DNA of 64,000 bases from Kiritimatiellia bacterium (GTDB taxonomy: Bacteria; Verrucomicrobiota; Kiritimatiellia; CAIVKH01): assembly GCA_025054615.1 (NCBI GenBank), contig JANWZO010000003.1, forward strand, positions 45,627 through 109,626, written 5' to 3'. The position numbers were made by a program, and so were the translations under genes. The notes under the pieces are model-generated. The model was not told the DNA's origin, did no database searches, and worked only from the letters and a program-made list of their open reading frames with translations. Below are positions 58,867 through 64,000 of this stretch, in pieces (positions within the stretch are counted from its first letter, which is position 1; each line of letters opens with the position of its first letter).

Positions 58867-60154
58867 AACCTTTCAGAAGATCGACCAGATTTCCGGGAAT
58901 GTTATCGTGGTTCGGGCCGAGGGCGTTGGCTACCGCGAACTGGCCCAAGTGCAGTCCGCTCATGGCACCTCGCTGGCACAGGTTATCCGACTCGAGGGCG
59001 ACCGGGTCTACTTGCAGGTGTTTGCGGGAAGCCGCGGCATTACCACCGATGCGACTGTGCGCTTCCTCGGCCATCCGATGCGGGTCCCGTTCTCTGAAAC
59101 TCTGCTGGGTCGCGTCTTCAACGGCAGCGGGATGCCCCGGGACCGAGGTCCCGCGATCACCGAAAACATGACGCCGATCGGCGGCCCCTCGGTCAATCCC
59201 GCCAAGCGCATTATCCCCCGCAATATGGTCCGGACGGGCATCCCGATGATCGACGTGTTCAACACGCTGGTCGAGTCACAGAAACTGCCCATCTTCTCCG
59301 TCGCGGGCGAGCCCTACAATCCGCTGCTCGCGCGCATTGCGCTGCAGGCGGAAGTGGACGTGATCATTCTCGGCGGCATGGGGCTCAAGCACGACGACTA
59401 CCTGTTTTTTCGCGACATTCTTGAAGAGAAGGGCGCGCTGTCGCGTTCCGTGCTGTTCGTGCACACGGCTGCGGACCCAACCGTCGAGTGCCTCATGGTG
59501 CCGGACATTTCCCTGGCCGTCGCCGAGCAATTCGCGCTGCAGAACAAACGCGTGCTGGTTTTGCTGACGGACATGACGAATTTTGCTGATGCTCTCAAGG
59601 AAATCGCGATCACGATGGAGCAGATTCCCTCGAATCGCGGATATCCCGGCGACCTCTATAGCCAACTCGCCGCTCGCTACGAAAAGGCTGTCGACTTCGA
59701 ATCAGCGGGGTCGATCACGATCCTGGCCGTAACGACGATGCCCGGCGATGACGTCACCCATCCGGTGCCCGACAATACCGGCTACATCACGGAGGGCCAG
59801 TTTTACCTCCGCAACGGCCGCATTGAGCCGTTCGGATCGCTCAGCCGGCTCAAACAGCTCGTGAATGACAAAACGCGGCCCGACCACCGCACCATCATGA
59901 ACTCGATGATCCAGCTCTACGCAGCTTACAAGGAGACGTTGGAAAAGCAGGCCATGGGGTTTCGCATGAGCGCGTGGGACCGGAAACTGCTCAAATACGG
60001 CGAGCGGTTTGAACGGGAAATGATGGACCTAAGCGTCAATATCCCGCTGGAAAAGGCGCTGGATCTCGGCTGGCAAATCCTCGCCGACTGTTTTGAGCCC
60101 GCGGAGACAGGGATCCCGACCAAGATGATCGAGAAATATTGGCCCACGAAGTAG
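58859..60154 (+). CDS. atpB: V-type ATP synthase subunit B
   Basis: 431 aa. Non-catalytic partner of subunit A: lacks a P-loop ([18 protein letters not shown] in its place) and keeps [15 protein letters not shown] and [15 protein letters not shown]. Full length. Ends 27 bp before atpD. Confidence 0.97.
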   Translation: MYKTFQKIDQISGNVIVVRAEGVGYRELAQVQSAHGTSLAQVIRLEGDRVYLQVFAGSRGITTDATVRFLGHPMRVPFSETLLGRVFNGSGMPRDRGPAITENMTPIGGPSVNPAKRIIPRNMVRTGIPMIDVFNTLVESQKLPIFSVAGEPYNPLLARIALQAEVDVIILGGMGLKHDDYLFFRDILEEKGALSRSVLFVHTAADPTVECLMVPDISLAVAEQFALQNKRVLVLLTDMTNFADALKEIAITMEQIPSNRGYPGDLYSQLAARYEKAVDFESAGSITILAVTTMPGDDVTHPVPDNTGYITEGQFYLRNGRIEPFGSLSRLKQLVNDKTRPDHRTIMNSMIQLYAAYKETLEKQAMGFRMSAWDRKLLKYGERFEREMMDLSVNIPLEKALDLGWQILADCFEPAETGIPTKMIEKYWPTK

Positions 60155-60181
60155 AGGGGGACCATCGTTTCACGGATCCCG

Positions 60182-60787
60182 ATGGCGAAGATCAAACACA
60201 CCAAGAACGAATTGAAGGCGCAGCGCGACGCCCTGCGGCGGTTCAAGCGCTATTTGCCCACCCTGCAGTTGAAAAAACAGCAATTGCAGATGGAGATGCG
60301 CCGGCTGGAGCAGAGGATCGACGAGGTGCGCGAAGAGGAGGATCGCCTTATGTCGTCGATCGCTCCGTGGATCCGGCTCTTTGCGCTGCCTGTGGACCTC
60401 GCGTCGATGGTCGTGCTCAAGGAGGTTCGCACGACAATCGGAAACATCGCCGGGGTCAATATTCCGGTCCTCCAGGGGATCGAATTTGAGCCTGTTGAGA
60501 TTGACCTTCACGCCACCGATCCGTGGATCGATGACGCTCGCGCGGCGATCGAACAGCGTATCCGGCTGCAGATCGAACGCGAAATCCTGGCGGAACAACA
60601 CCGGCTGCTCGGAGAGGAACTCCGCATCACCACCCAGCGCGTGAACCTGTTTGAAAAGGTGAAAATCCCTGAGGCACAGGCAAACATCCGAATCATCCGC
60701 ATTTTCCTCGGCGACCAGCAGACGGCCGAGGTCGCGCGCGCGAAAATCGCCAAATCCAAGACCGCAGCCGCGGAGGCGATGCCGTGA
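60182..60787 (+). CDS. atpD: V-type ATP synthase subunit D
   Basis: 201 aa, mostly two long helices at either end (HTKNELKAQRDALRRFKRYLP near the start, NLFEKVKIPEAQANIRII near 160), the central rotor shaft design. Overlaps atpI by 4 nt. Confidence 0.93.
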   Translation: MAKIKHTKNELKAQRDALRRFKRYLPTLQLKKQQLQMEMRRLEQRIDEVREEEDRLMSSIAPWIRLFALPVDLASMVVLKEVRTTIGNIAGVNIPVLQGIEFEPVEIDLHATDPWIDDARAAIEQRIRLQIEREILAEQHRLLGEELRITTQRVNLFEKVKIPEAQANIRIIRIFLGDQQTAEVARAKIAKSKTAAAEAMP

Positions 60788-62556
60788 TCGTCCCGATGAA
60801 GAGCGTTACGCTGCTCTGTCTTGCGAAGGACCGCGAGGCCACCCTGGCCGCCCTACGCGATCTCGGCATTCTCCACTTGCACCCGGTCCGCACCCCTGAA
60901 AGCCGAGACCTCGACCAAGCGCGCGCGCGTCTTGCGCACATCACGCGCGCGCTCGAGGTCCTGCCGCCGAAAGGCGATCGCCCGCCGAGCGGGGCGCCGC
61001 CGGAGCAGGTCGTCGAAAAAATCTGGTCGCTGGTGGGATCCCTTCGCGATATGGCGGAGGAGCTAGAGGAGCTGCGTCAGGAGCGTCGCCGGATCGAGCC
61101 GTTCGGCTCGTTCGATCCCTCGGTGGTTATCGAGCTTGGCCGCCGCAATATTTTCATCCGCCTCTACCAGATGCAGCCCGACCGCGAGCCGCCAGACCTG
61201 CCGAACGCGGTGGTGCGAGTGTTGCATCGCGACAAGTCCGGCGTCTACTTTGCCGTGATCAGCCGGGAACCCGTCGCCGTCGATGCGCAAGAGGTACGGC
61301 TTCCTGAACTGTCGCTGAACGAAATCGACCGCCGCATCCGCGACCTCGAAGGGCGGCTGGCCTCGTTGCAGGAGGCGCTCAAGGAACATGCCGCCGATGC
61401 GCGCGCCGTGCGCGAGCTGGCGGAAGAGGCGGAAGACCTGGTCCGGTTTCTCGAGGCGCGCGAGGGGATGGGCTCCGCAGAGCCCATTGCATTTCTTCGG
61501 GGTTACTGTCCGGCAGACCAGGTGGAGGCGCTGCGGGCGGCGGCTGCCCGACACGGCTGGGGCCTTCGGATTCGGGATCCGGAACCGGATGAGCCGGTTC
61601 CGACCCTGATCCGCAACCCGGCGTGGGTGCGGCCGATTCAGACCGTTTTCAAAGCCATCGGGATTATGCCGGGCTATCGGGAAATCGACATCAGCGCGCC
61701 GTTCCTGCTGTTCTTCAGCCTGTTTTTCGCAATGCTGGTGGGCGATGCGGGGTACGGCGCGCTATTCCTGGCCCTGACCTGGCTCGCGCGACGCAAGCTC
61801 CCCTCCGCGCCGCCTGAGCCGTTTCGCCTGCTGGCTGTCCTGGGCTCGGCGACGATTCTGTGGGGCGTTTTGACGGGAACCTATTTCGGCATCGCCGACG
61901 TCCCCGCCCCCCTCGCGCGGCTGCGGGTTGCCTGGCTGACGGACGAGGATAATATCAAGCATCTCTGTTTCCTGATCGGCGCCATTCATCTCACGCTGGC
62001 TCACCTGTGGAATGCCGTCCGTTTGCGCAACAGCCCCCAGGCAATCGCCCAGATCGGGTGGACCTGCACGACGTGGACGATGTATTTCGCGGCCCGGAAC
62101 ATGGTCCTGGGCGACCCCTTTCCCGGATGGGTGCTCTGGATGTTTCTCGCCGGTGTGGCCCTGATCGTCCTGTTTATGACGCCGGTGGCCTCGTTCAAAC
62201 AGGAGTGGTTCAACCACGTTATGCTGCCGCTGAATCTTGTTAGCAATTTTGTCGACGTCGTTTCCTATCTCCGTCTCTTTGCTGTCGGCTTCGCCTCCTA
62301 TGCGGTGGCGTCGTCCTTCAACGAAATGGGGACGGCCGGTAGCGGATTCCTTTCGGGGATCGTTGGAGCGTTCATCATCTTTTTCGGGCATGCCCTGAAC
62401 ATTACGCTGGCGGCCATGGGCGTATTGGTGCATGGAATCCGTTTGAATACATTGGAATTTTCGTCGCACATGGGCATGCAATGGACAGGCCGACCGTATG
62501 CGCCGTTTCAACGGCGCAGGCGGGCGCCCGTGGTGTCTGGCGACGCGAACAACTGA
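60784..62556 (+). CDS. atpI: V-type ATP synthase subunit I (a subunit)
   Basis: 590 aa. The soluble N-terminal half (to about 300) opens with MKSVTLLCLAKDREATLAALRDLGILHL, written as landmarks MKSVTLLCLAKDRE and LRDLGILHL. The membrane half has about seven helices, including FSLFFAMLVGDAGYGALFL and NLVSNFVDVVSYLRLFAVGFAS with the conserved Arg of the ion path (YLRLFAVG). Forms the ion channel with the K ring. Confidence 0.94.
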   Translation: MIVPMKSVTLLCLAKDREATLAALRDLGILHLHPVRTPESRDLDQARARLAHITRALEVLPPKGDRPPSGAPPEQVVEKIWSLVGSLRDMAEELEELRQERRRIEPFGSFDPSVVIELGRRNIFIRLYQMQPDREPPDLPNAVVRVLHRDKSGVYFAVISREPVAVDAQEVRLPELSLNEIDRRIRDLEGRLASLQEALKEHAADARAVRELAEEAEDLVRFLEAREGMGSAEPIAFLRGYCPADQVEALRAAAARHGWGLRIRDPEPDEPVPTLIRNPAWVRPIQTVFKAIGIMPGYREIDISAPFLLFFSLFFAMLVGDAGYGALFLALTWLARRKLPSAPPEPFRLLAVLGSATILWGVLTGTYFGIADVPAPLARLRVAWLTDEDNIKHLCFLIGAIHLTLAHLWNAVRLRNSPQAIAQIGWTCTTWTMYFAARNMVLGDPFPGWVLWMFLAGVALIVLFMTPVASFKQEWFNHVMLPLNLVSNFVDVVSYLRLFAVGFASYAVASSFNEMGTAGSGFLSGIVGAFIIFFGHALNITLAAMGVLVHGIRLNTLEFSSHMGMQWTGRPYAPFQRRRRAPVVSGDANN

Positions 62557-62579
62557 TCGAATGTGAAAGGAGCACGCAG

Positions 62580-63035
62580 ATGGAAGCCGAAGTAATGGCG
62601 GGACTGGGTCGGTTAGGAGCGGCGGCGTCCGTCGCCATGGCGGCGGTGGGCTCGGCGCTCGGCGCCGGAGTGGCGGGCATGGCGGCGGTCGGCGCCTGGA
62701 AGAAGTGTTTCGCGCAGAGCCGGGCCGCTCCTTTCATACTCGTCACGTTTGTCGGGGCGCCACTGTCGCAGACAATTTACGGGATGATTCTGATGAACAA
62801 CATCCTCCGGGCCGCGGCGGAGTCGCCCGCGCAGTTTTGGGGAATGATCGGGACTGGACTCTTTGGCGGTATCGCGATGGGCGTGTCCGCCTGGTACCAG
62901 GGAAAGGTCGGCGCGGGCGCGGCGGACGCCATGGCCGAAACCGGCAAGGGATTCGGCAACTACCTGATGGCCCTCGGGATCGTTGAAACAGTCGCCCTCT
63001 TTGTGATGGTCTTCATCGGCGCCGCTGTACGGTAA
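62580..63035 (+). CDS. atpK: V-type ATP synthase subunit K (rotor proteolipid)
   Basis: 151 aa, four helices in two hairpins. Ion-binding Glu136 is in GIVETVALF. Ser63-Gln64 (APLSQTIYG) and Gln107 (WYQGKVGAG) align with Thr64, Gln65 and Gln110 that help bind Na+ in Enterococcus hirae NtpK, so Na+ coupling is likely. GAAAGGAG precedes the ATG. Last gene of the operon; convergent with gpsA 42 bp downstream. Confidence 0.94.
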   Translation: MEAEVMAGLGRLGAAASVAMAAVGSALGAGVAGMAAVGAWKKCFAQSRAAPFILVTFVGAPLSQTIYGMILMNNILRAAAESPAQFWGMIGTGLFGGIAMGVSAWYQGKVGAGAADAMAETGKGFGNYLMALGIVETVALFVMVFIGAAVR

Positions 63036-63077
63036 GGTGGCTCGGCGGTTCGGAGGGTTCGACGCCGGCCGGGCCGG

Positions 63078-64000
63078 CTAGCCGACGCCGAAATTTTCCG
63101 ATTCGCGGCGGGGAGGCCGCGACATGAGCGCGTGCACGGCCTCGCGCGGATCCCGTCTGTCGTGCACCACCGCTACAACCTGTTCGATGATGGGCGTTTC
63201 GACACCCATTTCCTGCGCCAGCTCCCACGCCGCACGGCAGGTCCAGATCCCCTCGGCGACCTGTTCCATACCCGTAAGAATGCTCGAGAGGGGCTCGCCA
63301 CGGCCGAGCCGTTCGCCGACAGCCCGATTCCGGCTGAGCCGGCTGGTGCACGTCACGATCAGGTCGCCGATGCCGCTGAGGCCCGCAAACGTCTCGGCGC
63401 GAGCGCCCCGCGCCACGCCCAGCCGCGTCATTTCTGCCAGCCCGCGTGTGATAAGCGCCGCCTTCGTGTTGTCGCCGTAACCGATGCCATCGCTGATCCC
63501 GGCCGCCAGCGCGATCACATTCTTGAGCGCGCCGCCTAGTTCGACGCCCACAATGTCTTCGCTGGTGTAAACGCGGAACGCCGAGTTGTTGAAAAGTCGC
63601 TGAACAGCGGCGGCGACCTCGTGGTCGGGGCAAGCCGCCACGACGGCCGTCGGAATGCCGCGGGCGACCTCCTCGGCGTGGCTTGGCCCAGATAGGGCAG
63701 CAACCGGGCCCCGGCCTAGTCGGCGTTCGGCGATTTCCGTCAGGCGCAGGCGGGTTTCCTGGTCGAGACCCTTGGAGACGCTGATGAGAAGGGCCTGCGG
63801 CGGGAGAAACGGCGCGAAGTCCGACGCGACCCGGCCATAGAACCTTGAGGGAACCGCGAGGACGATCGAATCGGCGCCGGCGACAGCCAGTTCGCGGTCT
63901 GAGGTCCACAGTAGGTCGGGTGGAAGCGCCACGCCCGGGAGGAATTTGGGATTTTCGCGGCGCGTGGCGACCTCGTGCACATAGTCCGGAAAAGGACCCC
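63078..64000 (-). CDS. gpsA: Glycerol-3-phosphate dehydrogenase [NAD(P)+] (partial, N-terminus outside window)
   Basis: 307 codons are present; the frame continues upstream through the right edge (an in-frame GTG at 63980 is internal, as homology precedes it). The N-terminal nucleotide loop is outside. RRENPKFLPG, SVSKGLD, ALSGPSHAEEVARG, the catalytic GGALKNVIALAAGISDGIG region (landmark ELGGALKN) and GLSGIGDLIVTCTS identify GpsA. It makes sn-glycerol-3-phosphate for phospholipids. Convergent with the V-ATPase operon. Confidence 0.95.
   Translation of the reverse strand, partial: GPFPDYVHEVATRRENPKFLPGVALPPDLLWTSDRELAVAGADSIVLAVPSRFYGRVASDFAPFLPPQALLISVSKGLDQETRLRLTEIAERRLGRGPVAALSGPSHAEEVARGIPTAVVAACPDHEVAAAVQRLFNNSAFRVYTSEDIVGVELGGALKNVIALAAGISDGIGYGDNTKAALITRGLAEMTRLGVARGARAETFAGLSGIGDLIVTCTSRLSRNRAVGERLGRGEPLSSILTGMEQVAEGIWTCRAAWELAQEMGVETPIIEQVVAVVHDRRDPREAVHALMSRPPRRESENFGVG

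Noticed and set aside
55842-63035. F-type ATP synthase
   Set aside because: Subunit A has the V/A-type insertion, subunit I is the large a subunit, and K is a four-helix proteolipid.

Overview
The window is a GC-rich bacterial chromosome segment packed with tightly spaced operons. I see no rRNA, tRNA, CRISPR array, phage or intact insertion sequence. Three things point to a member of the PVC superphylum (Verrucomicrobiota, Kiritimatiellota or Lentisphaerota-like), probably fermentative. First, the V-type ATPase operon has the chlamydial gene order E, DUF2764, A, B, D, I, K. Second, MurA carries Asp at the usual Cys115 position. Third, Rnf, PFOR and a bidirectional hydrogenase sit alongside a PEP-CTERM-like protein and a type II secretion platform. 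The phylum is an inference; no marker gene here settles it.

Layout. 1-2246 (minus): YbbP/YbbA-type ABC exporter, cut by the window edge. 2290-6982: a decayed tesA-ylxP remnant, an AT-rich island with a secreted zinc-ribbon protein and no recognisable gene for about 0.9 kb, a GH39 glycosidase, then intact tesA and ylxP. 7568-23275 (plus): a 15.7-kb gene train with gaps of 60 bp or less, encoding PFOR, a DHODH-like protein, ferredoxin, RnfCDGEAB, a HoxI-like cNMP-fold protein and HoxEFUYH. 23322-26557 (minus): polar amino-acid ABC transporter and an RmlD-like reductase. 26702-31375 (plus): UDP-glucose dehydrogenase, ribosomal protein S21, a TIM-barrel isomerase, and Gmd-Rmd for GDP-D-rhamnose. 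31567-33884: hypA-hypB, then a convergent MoeZ-like sulfurtransferase. 34590-42599 (plus): sulfate assimilation plus siroheme synthesis (cysK, Rrf2 regulator, cysH, cysD, cysN, SirC-like, short HemA, HemC-CobA-HemD fusion). 42753-46775 (plus): an ExbB-like protein with a long coiled-coil tail, two ExbD-like proteins, and murA. 46876-47727: PEP-CTERM-like surface protein. 47681-55640 (minus): gspK-L-M, wzm-wzt exporter, a PEGA protein and a processive GT2 glycosyltransferase. 55842-63035 (plus): V-type ATPase. 63078-64000 (minus): gpsA, cut by the window edge.

How it works together. PFOR would reduce ferredoxin. Rnf can pass those electrons to NAD+ while pumping ions, and the Hox complex can discharge NADH (or NADPH) as H2, with HypA/HypB supplying nickel for its active site. 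The ATPase rotor subunit keeps the residues that bind Na+ in the Enterococcus enzyme, so a sodium cycle between Rnf and the V-ATPase is plausible. In the sulfur region, APS made by CysDN is reduced by CysH and the sulfide fixed by CysK. The adjacent genes appear to make the siroheme that sulfite reductase (not in the window) needs.

Most unusual items: the HemC-CobA-HemD fusion, whose HemC part lacks the cofactor-cysteine domain; the ExbB/ExbD/ExbD trio; the operon joining type II secretion to polysaccharide export; and a pair of hairpins with complementary loops upstream of cysK.
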